Shown here piece by piece: positions 1 through 7,872 of a stretch of 21,991 nucleotides of DNA. Source of the DNA: JBFHER01 sp041584055. Lineage in GTDB: Bacteria > Bacteroidota > Bacteroidia > Bacteroidales > UBA5342. The DNA lies in NCBI GenBank assembly GCA_041584055.1, contig JBFHER010000031.1:1-21991 (forward strand), read 5' to 3'. The notes below the pieces were generated by a model that saw only the letters and a list, made by a program, of their open reading frames with translations, ran no database searches and was not told the DNA's origin. A program made the position numbers and the translations under genes. The stretch's first letter is position 1. Each line of letters starts with the position of its first letter.

Positions 1-81
1 ACATGGCATATGAATGATGGAAAACTAGATGAAATATTACAGGAACGCTTTGATGGTTTAATGCGGTATCTGGATACCTGA
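1..81 (+). CDS. C-terminal fragment of an unidentified protein (cut by window start)
   Basis: Frame 1 is open from the first base to a TGA at 79-81 and encodes 26 residues ending in ERFDGLMRYLDT. The start lies outside the window, so neither length nor family can be judged. The fragment is charged and looks like ordinary coding sequence. It ends 13 bp before the stop of the convergent small gene at 95-364. An in-frame ATG at 10 exists, but a 23-residue gene is unlikely, so the end of a longer gene is preferred. No function is proposed. Confidence 0.4.
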   Translation, partial: TWHMNDGKLDEILQERFDGLMRYLDT

Positions 82-94
82 AGCAGCATGCATC

Positions 95-364
95 TTAATT
101 CGTAAATTCCAGATCGATATTGGAATCAGCCAGTAATTTTACAGATTTGGAACAAATGTTGTTTCTGCATCGTAAGGTTATTTTGGCCTGCGGTATGTGT
201 AAGCTTAGTTGTTTGGCAATATCGATAATCTTTTGTGCATCTTTTTGGATGATTCTGCTCTTTATGACTTTTTCAATGATCAGATGCTCATCACTGTTTT
301 TATAAATTTTCAATCGCTTGTTTAAGCCATATTTAGCAGGATCTAAAACAAGATAGTTTGACAT
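95..364 (-). CDS. small basic protein of unknown function
   Basis: This encodes 89 residues from an ATG at 364. It is lysine- and arginine-rich with isoleucine-rich helical stretches (for example KVIKSRIIQKDAQKIIDIAK) and two cysteines in the segment RCRNNICSK. It has no signal peptide or membrane segment, so it is probably cytoplasmic. I do not recognise the family. An A-rich stretch lies directly upstream of the start, as is common in Bacteroidota, and a perfect TAnnTTTG element sits about 62 bp upstream at 426-433. It is divergent from the histidine kinase at 486 and could be a small regulator or nucleic-acid binder, but that rests only on charge and position. Confidence 0.6.
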   Translation of the reverse strand: MSNYLVLDPAKYGLNKRLKIYKNSDEHLIIEKVIKSRIIQKDAQKIIDIAKQLSLHIPQAKITLRCRNNICSKSVKLLADSNIDLEFTN

Positions 365-425
365 TTTTTTCTTTTTAGAATTAAATTTTACTTTTATTTA
401 CAGCTGAAACTGAAGAATTCTTCAA

Positions 426-433
426 CAAAAGTA
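426..433 (-). promoter_or_regulatory. candidate Bacteroidota -7 element for the small gene at 95-364
   Basis: On the - strand this reads TACTTTTG, an exact match to the TAnnTTTG -7 consensus of the primary sigma factor of Bacteroidota. No clear TTG is present about 19 bp upstream, so the -33 half is poor. Transcription from here would give a leader of roughly 55-60 nt before the ATG at 364. The shared region with the divergent kinase gene is only 121 bp. Confidence 0.35.
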
Positions 434-485
434 AACGTTTAATCTTATTTATTGTTATAAACCATTAGCAATCAGTGTTTTTGTA

Positions 486-2114
486 ATGAAAAAATCAATA
501 TTAATGCAATATGTTATTTTACGGTATTTAATCATCTTTTTGTTGCTTTTTGGTAGTTGTCATTCTTTTGCTCAGACGAATGCAGTGGCAAACGGTTTAT
601 CTGATAAGGAAGTTATTAAAGTGGGCCTGCCTATTGTTCCCGGGTTTGTTGCAAAAGACAAGGCAGGAAAACCTGTTGGCTTTGCGGTTGAAGTGCTACA
701 GCAAGCCCTTAATGATGAACAAATAGATTTTGAATGGATCGAAGGTACATGGTCTGATTTGTTTCAAATGTTGCTGGATGGGGACATTGATGTTTTACCT
801 TCTGTACAAATCACCAAAGAAAGACGAGAAATTGTTGATTTTCTTGATTTTGCACTACATACAATGTGGAGTGAGCTATTTATCGATAAAAAGTTTTTGT
901 TTAATTCAATCAATGACCTGCGTAATAAGCGCATCGGATTGATTCAAAACGATAATAATGCCAGGGGATTTGTAGAGTTTATAAAAGATTTCAACGTTGA
1001 TTATGTGCCTGTTTATTTCACCGGGCACACAAATGCACTTGACGCATTAGAACGTGGAGATATTGATGCGATGGCTGGTCCTCCGGCTCAGTTTCTGAAT
1101 GAATATACAAAAACGATTAAGAGCTGTGGACTCGTATATAACCCCACCAGCGTCAGTGTTGCATTTTCGAAACATGGCACAACTGAAATCAGAAGTCGAT
1201 TAAACAAGCGCTTTGAAGTTTACATGAACGACACGGAATCCATCTACAATACGCTTTACAAGAAATATAATATTGACTTAAATTCGGAACGGTTTGTTTT
1301 CCCGTTTATCCTGAAAGTAGTGCTTGGTATTCTGGGGATCATCTTGATTTTTGGGGTTATATTCATATATTTATTGAAACAACAGGTTACCTTAAAAACT
1401 GCCGAATTAATTAAAGCAAAAAATAAGGCAGAAGAGAGCGAGCGACTGAAATCGGCTTTTTTAGCAAATATGAGTCACGAAATTAGAACACCATTGAATT
1501 CTATTTTGGGTTTTTCTGAAATGTTATCTGCTGAGGATATTTCCCCTGAGGAGAAAAAGCAATTTGCCGGAATCATTTTGCGGCAGAACAATATTTTGCT
1601 CCGACTAATCAACGATATTATTGAAATTTCAAAAATAGAAGCCGGATCTGTTGAAATAAAGAAGAATAAAATAAAACGCATTAACCCCATTTTGAGCGAT
1701 ACCTTCGATAATTTCATGGCGCTTTGTCCTGAAAATATTGAACTAAAGCTTGACAATCAGCTTCCTGATTATATGACAGATCTTGAGATTGATATCATAC
1801 GTGTCAAGCAAATCTTAACAAACATGCTTTCCAATGCACTGAAATACAGTGAAAAAGGAACTGTGGTACTGGGGTGTGGATTAACCACGAAAGGGCAGTT
1901 ACAGTTTTGGGTGAAGGATGAAGGAAAAGGGATTGATAAAGATGATCTGTTAAAAGTATTTGACCGTTTCCGACAGTTGGATGCATTGAGCAATGGTGCA
2001 GGCCTGGGACTTGCAATTTGTAAACTTCTTGCAGAACTAATGGATGGAGAAATGGGCGTTGAATCTGAGATAGGGAAAGGATCTACATTTACCTTAACGC
2101 TTAATTCATACTGA
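486..2114 (+). CDS. sensor histidine kinase with periplasmic substrate-binding (SBP_bac_3) sensor domain
   Basis: The protein has 542 residues: a signal peptide (about 1-30, hydrophobic IIFLLLFGSCHSFAQ), a periplasmic solute-binding domain of the SBP_bac_3 type (about 40-265, including the typical GFAVEVLQQAL and TKERREIVDF segments), one membrane helix (about 272-294), then HisKA and HATPase_c. The phospho-acceptor is H331 in NMSHEIRTPLNSILGFSEM. The N box has N450, the G1 box is DEGKGID (478-484) and the G2 box is GAGLGLA (504-510), so the kinase looks catalytically complete. The architecture resembles BvgS-like sensors but lacks receiver and HPt domains, so a separate response regulator is needed; none is in the window. 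It likely senses a small polar ligand such as an amino acid in the periplasm. The stop is 2 bp before the start of the PQQ-like gene, suggesting co-transcription. Confidence 0.9.
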   Translation: MKKSILMQYVILRYLIIFLLLFGSCHSFAQTNAVANGLSDKEVIKVGLPIVPGFVAKDKAGKPVGFAVEVLQQALNDEQIDFEWIEGTWSDLFQMLLDGDIDVLPSVQITKERREIVDFLDFALHTMWSELFIDKKFLFNSINDLRNKRIGLIQNDNNARGFVEFIKDFNVDYVPVYFTGHTNALDALERGDIDAMAGPPAQFLNEYTKTIKSCGLVYNPTSVSVAFSKHGTTEIRSRLNKRFEVYMNDTESIYNTLYKKYNIDLNSERFVFPFILKVVLGILGIILIFGVIFIYLLKQQVTLKTAELIKAKNKAEESERLKSAFLANMSHEIRTPLNSILGFSEMLSAEDISPEEKKQFAGIILRQNNILLRLINDIIEISKIEAGSVEIKKNKIKRINPILSDTFDNFMALCPENIELKLDNQLPDYMTDLEIDIIRVKQILTNMLSNALKYSEKGTVVLGCGLTTKGQLQFWVKDEGKGIDKDDLLKVFDRFRQLDALSNGAGLGLAICKLLAELMDGEMGVESEIGKGSTFTLTLNSY

Positions 2115-2116
2115 AA

Positions 2117-3403
2117 ATGAATAAAATGCGTATGATGTTTTTGCTCCTGTTGCTGTTGAGCTACTCATTGATGGCCGAAGACTGGCCGGACTGGCGTGGT
2201 GAGAACAGAACCGGAAGGTGGTCTGAAAAGGAAATTATTGAGGCATTTGAAGATTCGGTGATACCTTTGCAATGGAAGGCTAAGATTGGCTCCGGATACA
2301 GTGGTCCCACGGTTGCAAAGGGGAAGGTCTATCTTATGGACTATCTGAAAGATCACAAAACAGAACGGGTGCTTTGTTTCGATGCTTATACAGGTATAAA
2401 TATTTGGACGTTGAAGTATGCATGTACGTATGAAAGAATTGGCTATCCTGCGGGGCCAAGAGCATCTGTTGTAATTGAAAACAACAGAGCCTATGCACTG
2501 GGTGCCAAAGGGCATTTGCATTGTTTGGATGCAAATACCGGAACCGTTTTATGGAAATCTGATTTAAACTCATCGCTGTTAATTGATATGCCTATCTGGG
2601 GAATTGCAGCAAGCCCTTTGCTATGGAATGACCTACTTATTTTACAAATAGGAGGCGAAGGCAACGCCTCGGTCATTGCGCTGGATAAAAACACCGGCCA
2701 CGAAGTGTGGCGAAACTTAAGCGACCCTATTTCTTATGCGTCACCGGTGATTACAAAACAGCAGGATAAGGAAATTCTTATTGTCTGGACTGGCGAACAT
2801 GTAAATGGCTTAAATCCGGGTAATGGTGAATTATACTGGAAGATCCCGTTTAAGCAGCGATCTCAAATGGCCATTTCAACACCTGTGATTTATGGCAGTA
2901 AGGTTTTTGTAAGTAGTTTTTTCAATGGATCTCTTCTCATCGAAATGTCAAAGTCAGGCACAGCTGCCACAACGCTTTGGCAACGATCCGGAAAAAATGA
3001 AAGGAATACCGACGCCTTACATTGTTGCATGAACACACCAATAATTATGGACGAATGCATATTCGGTGTTGACAGCTATGGAGAATTAAGGTGTCTTGAC
3101 TTAGCCAATGGCAATCGAATCTGGGAGGATCAAACGGCTGTTTTAAGAAACAGATGGGCAAATATCCATTTTGTGCAAAACGGGCTTAACACATGGATGT
3201 TTAATGAACAGGGGGAAGTTCTGATTACTCAACTTTCGAAACAAGGGTTTAAGGAAATCAGTCGCTCAAAACTCATTGAACCGACAACAGAACAGTTAAA
3301 CAGAAGTGGAACAGGCGTTACCTGGAGTCATCCAGCTTTTGCAAACAAACATGTGTATGCAAGGAACGACAGCATTTTAGTGTGTGCTGATTTAAGCAGG
3401 TAA
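2117..3403 (+). CDS. secreted PQQ-like beta-propeller repeat protein
   Basis: The protein has 428 residues with a Sec signal peptide (MNKMRMMFLLLLLLSYSLMA, likely cut before EDW). The mature start DWPDWRGENRTG is the hallmark opening of secreted PQQ-like propellers, and several blades end in the usual D-x-x-T/N-G-x-x-x-W pattern: DAYTGINIW, DANTGTVLW, DKNTGHEVW, NPGNGELYW and DLANGNRIW. No catalytic residues of quinoprotein dehydrogenases could be picked out, so a binding or scaffold role, as in the BamB-like fold group, is as plausible as an enzyme. The gene starts 2 bp after the histidine kinase stop and is probably co-translated with it, so it may help sensing or be a cell-envelope partner. 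Its 3' end overlaps the convergent membrane-protein gene by 12 bp. Confidence 0.85.
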   Translation: MNKMRMMFLLLLLLSYSLMAEDWPDWRGENRTGRWSEKEIIEAFEDSVIPLQWKAKIGSGYSGPTVAKGKVYLMDYLKDHKTERVLCFDAYTGINIWTLKYACTYERIGYPAGPRASVVIENNRAYALGAKGHLHCLDANTGTVLWKSDLNSSLLIDMPIWGIAASPLLWNDLLILQIGGEGNASVIALDKNTGHEVWRNLSDPISYASPVITKQQDKEILIVWTGEHVNGLNPGNGELYWKIPFKQRSQMAISTPVIYGSKVFVSSFFNGSLLIEMSKSGTAATTLWQRSGKNERNTDALHCCMNTPIIMDECIFGVDSYGELRCLDLANGNRIWEDQTAVLRNRWANIHFVQNGLNTWMFNEQGEVLITQLSKQGFKEISRSKLIEPTTEQLNRSGTGVTWSHPAFANKHVYARNDSILVCADLSR

Positions 3404-3982
3404 ATGGATTTCAAAGATGGAAGACCTGATTCTTTCGAAGTTCTGCTTAACAAGCTTTTCGTAGTTTCGTAGTTGAAGCTTTTGTATGCCTTTGTCAGTT
3501 TCAATCACAAGAAAACCTAATTCAGTGTAAATGGCGATGATGCTTTTTTTATCAACCCGCGTTCGTTTTAGAAAATTGAAAAAAATATTGGTTTTGTTAA
3601 GAATAATATTTTGATCACCTGTAATGATTCCGTTCAGGAAGATAAACAGTGAAATCATGTGATAAATATTAATTACGGAATCGCCGTATTCATCTTCTTT
3701 TATGGTCGCAAAAAACAGAAACAATCCGGCAACAAGTACGTGAAGAAACAAAGCCTGAAAGTTGAATCCTAAATCAATGACCCGGTCCTGAATGTATATT
3801 AATCGTATTTGACGATAGACACGGTAGATTTGATTTAGAAAGACCACTATTACAACGGCATACAGGAAAAGATCCGGCATTTCTATGTACCCTTCGCTTC
3901 TGATCAGTTCCCCTGTATAAAGCGCAACGTAGGGAATGATCAGATTAACAAGAATAATTATGAGTCTTCTAAGTTTTAACAT
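3392..3982 (-). CDS. hypothetical membrane protein, four helices plus cytoplasmic tail
   Basis: This is 196 residues from the ATG at 3982. A GTG at 4012 would add ten residues, but the ATG places the basic KLRR directly before the first helix and is preferred. There are four hydrophobic segments: LIIILVNLIIPYVALY, LFLYAVVIVVFLNQIY, ALFLHVLVAGLFLFFAT and a helix around HMISLFIFLNGI. The C-terminal 75 residues are soluble and strand-rich (IIAIYTELGFLVIETDKGIQ), resembling the small PH-like domains that follow membrane helices in some bacterial proteins; this is a visual resemblance only. The family is not recognised. It lies 101 bp downstream of the FKBP-like gene on the same strand, and its last 12 bp overlap the convergent PQQ-like gene. 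Confidence 0.65.
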   Translation of the reverse strand: MLKLRRLIIILVNLIIPYVALYTGELIRSEGYIEMPDLFLYAVVIVVFLNQIYRVYRQIRLIYIQDRVIDLGFNFQALFLHVLVAGLFLFFATIKEDEYGDSVINIYHMISLFIFLNGIITGDQNIILNKTNIFFNFLKRTRVDKKSIIAIYTELGFLVIETDKGIQKLQLRNYEKLVKQNFERIRSSIFEIHLPA

Positions 3983-4083
3983 CACATGTAAGATACAAAA
4001 AAGACAGCGCACTATTCAAACCTTTTTAAAACTATTTTACGAACGAAAAAAAATACAAATATTAATCTCCTATCTGTAAAATA

Positions 4084-4536
4084 TTAACTGACTTTGATCA
4101 AGCGTATATCGAAAAACAAAACAGCATTTGGCGGAATTTTATTGGATGTTCCTTTGCGTCCCCAGGCAAGATCTGATGGTACCCAGAATTTATACCTTGC
4201 ACCTTCATTCATCAGCATCAATCCTTCCTGCACTCCTTCGATCAACTCGCTAAATTGCTCTATAACTGGTGTGTTTGATTTATAAGTATCTGCCAGAACT
4301 GAGCCATTGAGTAATAAAATACGATGGTGCATCTCAACGGTACTGTTTTCATCCGGAATGGCTCCACTCCCTTTTTCAACAAGCATGTATTGTAAGCCAG
4401 ATGCAGTTACTTTCACATTGGGTTTACGTCTGTTGTTAGATAAAAACTCTTCACCTTCTTTTTTATGTTGACCAGATGAACCCCTGGTTTTTGTTTTCTG
4501 TTCCCGTCGTCCCACGATAGATCGTTTTAATTTCAA
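4084..4536 (-). CDS. FKBP-type peptidyl-prolyl isomerase-like protein with divergent active site
   Basis: The protein has up to 150 residues. The C-terminal 95 residues have the FKBP fold: SGLQYMLVEKGSG, a core strand VEMHHRILLLNGS, GVQEGLMLMNEGARYKFWVP, DLAWG and IPPNAVLFFDIRLIKV. Several pocket residues differ from canonical FKBPs: the VHYTG tyrosine is histidine, the FD pair after the first loop is LAD, and the pocket tryptophan position is valine (EGVQEG). Isomerase activity is therefore uncertain; a chaperone role is possible. The N-terminal 45 residues are basic and polar with no signal peptide, so it is probably cytoplasmic. The start is ambiguous: the longest frame uses TTG at 4536, but a -7 element at 4544-4551 would place transcription almost on it, so a GTG at 4515 (MGRREQ) may be the true start. 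It follows the mevalonate genes after 45 bp. Confidence 0.8.
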   Translation of the reverse strand: MKLKRSIVGRREQKTKTRGSSGQHKKEGEEFLSNNRRKPNVKVTASGLQYMLVEKGSGAIPDENSTVEMHHRILLLNGSVLADTYKSNTPVIEQFSELIEGVQEGLMLMNEGARYKFWVPSDLAWGRKGTSNKIPPNAVLFFDIRLIKVS

Positions 4537-4543
4537 AAATAAC

Positions 4544-4551
4544 CAAAATTA
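4544..4551 (-). promoter_or_regulatory. candidate Bacteroidota -7 element before the FKBP-like gene
   Basis: On the - strand this reads TAATTTTG, an exact TAnnTTTG match. A T-run, but no TTG, sits about 19 bp upstream. If active, it would let the FKBP-like gene be transcribed separately from the upstream mevalonate operon and would argue for the GTG start at 4515 rather than TTG at 4536. Confidence 0.35.
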
Positions 4552-4581
4552 CCCTGGATTCCACAATGAGAAAAACAGAAT

Positions 4582-5514
4582 TTATCCTTTTAGAACCATT
4601 TCATCATAGGAAAGAATTGTTCCATATCCATTTTCCATGAAATAAGTGATTATTTTTTCTTTAGGAAGTTTGGAAACGGCAAGCACAAAGTCACCTCCCC
4701 AGGCTCCCAGAGATTTTACAACGCCATCGAAATCAGGAAATAATCTTTTTTGCACTGTTTCAACGCCAAGAACTGATGATAGAATTCTTTCATGCAAGCG
4801 AAGGTTATCCATACAATTAATCAAGGACCTGCCTTCAGCAATTTCTTGTGAAATATTGGATATTTGTTCAATCTGGACGCTTGTGGATCGGTCATTGTTG
4901 ATAAAACTCACAAGTGACTTCTCTGTATCCTGCTTTTCCCCAAGATAGACGAAATATAGATGATCTGAAAAATAAGGATAAAAATTGACCGTTTCAACGG
5001 CTCTGCCCAACTGTGTTAGTCTATATAAGATTGGTGTTTGCGCATTCGCAGTGGCTATGTCGTACCCAGACCCTTTGCTTACTTTTTCGTTGATTGCATA
5101 AGGATCGATGTCAGCCCATTTTGACAGGTTTAATATCAAGGTTGCACTGCTTCCTAATCCCCAATCAAAGGGAAATTCAACATTACAGTTTATTTCAAAT
5201 CCGGGTGTATCGTCAAACAGATCCGGATTTAAAATATCCACAGCTAACAATAATTGTTTCAGGTAGCTGGCGGTTGCAAAGTTCGACTGATTACGCCAAA
5301 CATGGTCTTTGGTATTGTAGGTGCCATGAAACCACAACTCTCCCTGCTGATAGGTCCTCCAATGAATGACATTTGGCTCTTCCGTTTCCTGAACGAGCAT
5401 TTCCTGTCCCCAAACAGCAGGAACAGCTAAAGCCAGAGCGCCACTTAGGACTAGGTACTCCCCACTGATCAATAATTTACCTCTTGAATAGAATCGTTGC
5501 GAATCGGATGTCAT
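4582..5514 (-). CDS. GYDIA family GHMP kinase (mevalonate or phosphomevalonate kinase-like)
   Basis: The 310-residue cytoplasmic kinase is of the GHMP superfamily, which phosphorylates small alcohols or phosphates with ATP. It has an N-terminal RGKLLISGEYLVLSGA segment (about 11-26), the glycine-rich ATP loop PFDWGLGSSATLIL (G119-S123), the signature GSGYDIATANA (GYDIA at 150-154, D152 in the place of the catalytic Asp of mevalonate kinase), and a C-terminal GAWGGDFVLAV loop. Proteins with this GYDIA signature are typical of Bacteroidota and sit near mevalonate-pathway genes. Which step it catalyses is not decided by sequence alone; mevalonate or phosphomevalonate kinase is the reasonable guess. 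It is the seventh gene of the operon, 37 bp after HMG-CoA reductase. A second GHMP kinase and diphosphomevalonate decarboxylase would still be needed and are not here. Confidence 0.85.
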   Translation of the reverse strand: MTSDSQRFYSRGKLLISGEYLVLSGALALAVPAVWGQEMLVQETEEPNVIHWRTYQQGELWFHGTYNTKDHVWRNQSNFATASYLKQLLLAVDILNPDLFDDTPGFEINCNVEFPFDWGLGSSATLILNLSKWADIDPYAINEKVSKGSGYDIATANAQTPILYRLTQLGRAVETVNFYPYFSDHLYFVYLGEKQDTEKSLVSFINNDRSTSVQIEQISNISQEIAEGRSLINCMDNLRLHERILSSVLGVETVQKRLFPDFDGVVKSLGAWGGDFVLAVSKLPKEKIITYFMENGYGTILSYDEMVLKG

Positions 5515-5551
5515 GAGCAGTATTTTTTACTTACCTTGAATGGAAGAATGC

Positions 5552-6853
5552 TTAATGATTCAACCTGTGTTTTTCCAGAAAGCTTTTCACGGCAGCTGTG
5601 GAGATATTTTTCCCCTTAAAATACTTATGAACTGCCAGGACTTCATTTTCATTAGCATTCAAATTTAGCAATAAATTATTTAGATGTAAGCGCATATGCC
5701 CTTTTTGTATGCCATCTGAAACAAGTGATTTTATGGCTGCGAAGTTACTGGCAAGCCCACAGGCCGCAATAATTTTCATTAATCCCAATGAATCAGGATG
5801 TTTCAGAATTTTAAAAGATAAAGCGGCCATGGGGTGCAGACCCGTTAAGCCTCCGGTTGTTCCAAGAGCAAGGGGCAATGTTAGTTGAAATGTAAAGGTA
5901 TCGTTCAAAACAGTGACCTTGCTTAAGCTCCTGTACTGACCGTGTTGCAAGGCATATGCATGTCCGGCAGCCTCGACTGCTCTAAAATCATTGGCAGTGG
6001 CAATTACAACGGCACTGACGCCGTTCATAATTCCTTTGTTGTGTGTAACTGCCCGTGAAGGATCATGCCAGGCAATGTCTACTGCCCTCTTAAACTTATT
6101 TGCAAATTCAGCACCTGACATGTCAGGGATAACGCCATCCAGGGCAGAAACATCACATTCCACCTTGCATGTTACCAGGCATTCAGGTGTGTGATTTGAT
6201 AGTATGGCCATGGTGATATCTGGCTTCTGAATGGTTTCAAAGCGTTCCAAAAGATAAGCAGACAAGGCACTCGCCATTTTCTCCAGGCAGGAGTTTATGA
6301 AATTAGCACCCATAGCATCCCGGGTGTCAAACAGAACTGTCAGCTTATACTCATCCTCAATGGGAAGCATCATTTCATAATCAAGGGATAGAATCCCTCC
6401 CCCACGTTGTCGCATGCCAGAGGTAATCTCATCTGTTGAACGCATCAAGTGGATTTTCAGATCGTCCCATATTTTTTGCAGAAATGAAACAGGCGCTTTC
6501 CAGTTAAAATAAATGGTTCCAACTTTATGTGTGTTTATCACTTTACTTAAAAAACCACCCCTTTGTGCCCAGAATTTTGCTGCTGAAGAGGCCGCTGCAA
6601 TAACAGAGCTTTCTTCCGTTGCAGCAGGAACAAAAAATGTTTTTCCATTAACAAGCACATTTGGTATGACCGCATAGGGCAGATGAAAATTTCCGATTAC
6701 ATTTTCACTGAACGATTCAATCCGGTTTTGAAAGGTTTTGACCCCTACTTCAAACAATTGCAGCAACTCCCGGTCTTTTTGATCGAGCTTAACCAAGTCG
6801 GCCAGGGTCTTAATTTTTTCGCTTTTATTTAACTTATGAAATCCGCTGATCAT
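5552..6853 (-). CDS. mvaA: hydroxymethylglutaryl-CoA reductase, class II (degradative-type family)
   Basis: This 433-residue soluble enzyme interconverts HMG-CoA and mevalonate using NAD(P)H. It matches the class II family along its length: ENVIGNFHLPYAVIPNVLVN near the N-terminus, the EESSVIAAAS motif with E80/E81, DTRDAMGANFINSCLE, THNKGIMNG with catalytic K273, ATANDFRAVEA with D289, and GHMRLH with H386. All four catalytic residue types (Glu, Lys, Asp, His) are present and no membrane domain exists. Class II is called degradative after the Pseudomonas mevalonii enzyme, but in Bacteroidota and Firmicutes it works biosynthetically; the IPP isomerase upstream and GHMP kinase downstream support synthesis here. 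The ATG overlaps the isomerase stop (ATGA), giving translational coupling. Cofactor preference cannot be read with confidence. Confidence 0.95.
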   Translation of the reverse strand: MISGFHKLNKSEKIKTLADLVKLDQKDRELLQLFEVGVKTFQNRIESFSENVIGNFHLPYAVIPNVLVNGKTFFVPAATEESSVIAAASSAAKFWAQRGGFLSKVINTHKVGTIYFNWKAPVSFLQKIWDDLKIHLMRSTDEITSGMRQRGGGILSLDYEMMLPIEDEYKLTVLFDTRDAMGANFINSCLEKMASALSAYLLERFETIQKPDITMAILSNHTPECLVTCKVECDVSALDGVIPDMSGAEFANKFKRAVDIAWHDPSRAVTHNKGIMNGVSAVVIATANDFRAVEAAGHAYALQHGQYRSLSKVTVLNDTFTFQLTLPLALGTTGGLTGLHPMAALSFKILKHPDSLGLMKIIAACGLASNFAAIKSLVSDGIQKGHMRLHLNNLLLNLNANENEVLAVHKYFKGKNISTAAVKSFLEKHRLNH

Positions 6854-7872
6854 TCCTGGATATAGTCTGGATTAATTTTGAGATAATTTTCGGCAATTGA
6901 ATAACCCTTAAGGTGGGATTCAACATATTCCTTTAATTGTTCATACTCCTCCCTGGCATGATTTAGGAAAGCGGAAGCCTGTCCGTAAATAGAGGGCAAT
7001 GCACATATTTTACGGTAGAAATAGCCATCAAGATAGCTCTTGATACCACCTGAAATGATTAATTCTTTGCAAAGGATATCTGATTCTTCTCTTATAATTC
7101 TGTTCACATAAGAGGTCATCGCATAAGCATCATTTCCGATGTAGCACAAGGGTTCAAGCAACTCCTGACGAGGGATATCGTTGCGTTCCATTTCAATTTT
7201 AGCAAAATTGGTACCTCCAAAGGCCCCGAATTCGATGGCTTGCAATGGAAGTTTCATCAAGGCCTTGAGGCTTTCATAGCCCATGCCCTGTCCCACTTCC
7301 TTTACAATTGTATTTACTTTTGTTTGTTCTAAAAATGCTTTGATTGTCTCAAGGGGAGCCACATTGATTTCATCTCCTTCAGGTTGAAGCCATTCCTGAA
7401 TGGGGTTCACATGAATTATCAGCCCGTCAACCCGCAGTCGCTCGGTCATTTCAATGATCTTTTCAACAGAACCGTGTTTGAGATGGTATTCAATCTGACT
7501 AATGCCCAGGTTTGCATAAAATGGTCGATCAGGGCCAATAATGTCTCGTAAATCAAAATGATCAAAGTAGGCATTGTCTTCGAGCAAAACACGACAGGAA
7601 CCAAGTCCCATTCCCAGTCCGAATTCCGCGCAGGCCCTGGCCAGATTGCGGTTGATATGTCCCGCGTACTCAGTTCCACCTGTCATGCTTGATATCCAGA
7701 TTGGATGGTTCATTTTTTTACCAAGGAAGGTAAAGCCATTCTCGCTCTTAAGCGGGTGGGCCTTTAACAAGGGCTCATAAATAAATCTGTCGTCAAGCAT
7801 CTGGATGCCAGTTTGCGACTTCATGGCCAGATTCAAATGATCCTTTTTTCGTTTTTTTGCGTTAAATTCCAT
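6850..7872 (-). CDS. fni: type 2 isopentenyl-diphosphate delta-isomerase (FMN-dependent)
   Basis: The 340-residue flavoenzyme interconverts IPP and DMAPP using FMN and NAD(P)H. Characteristic motifs in order are RKKDHL near the N-terminus, PIWISSMTGG, GLGSCR (usually GLGSQR), HVNPIQEWLQPEGD with the metal- and substrate-binding Gln/Glu pair, KEVGQGMG, FGAFGGTNFAKIE and the phosphate-binding SGGI. Length is normal for the family. The chosen start is ATG at 7872 (MEFNAKKRKKDHL), which overlaps the end of the acyl-CoA dehydrogenase gene by 11 bp; a longer frame from TTG at 7884 adds only four residues and is less likely. The 3' end overlaps the HMG-CoA reductase start by 4 bp. Overlaps on both sides mean this gene is tied to both the leucine and the mevalonate parts of the operon. 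Confidence 0.95.
   Translation of the reverse strand: MEFNAKKRKKDHLNLAMKSQTGIQMLDDRFIYEPLLKAHPLKSENGFTFLGKKMNHPIWISSMTGGTEYAGHINRNLARACAEFGLGMGLGSCRVLLEDNAYFDHFDLRDIIGPDRPFYANLGISQIEYHLKHGSVEKIIEMTERLRVDGLIIHVNPIQEWLQPEGDEINVAPLETIKAFLEQTKVNTIVKEVGQGMGYESLKALMKLPLQAIEFGAFGGTNFAKIEMERNDIPRQELLEPLCYIGNDAYAMTSYVNRIIREESDILCKELIISGGIKSYLDGYFYRKICALPSIYGQASAFLNHAREEYEQLKEYVESHLKGYSIAENYLKINPDYIQE

Noticed and set aside
486..2114. Amino-acid ABC transporter binding protein
   Set aside because: The N-terminal domain is of that fold, but it is fused to a membrane helix and a complete histidine kinase, and no permease or ATPase genes are nearby.
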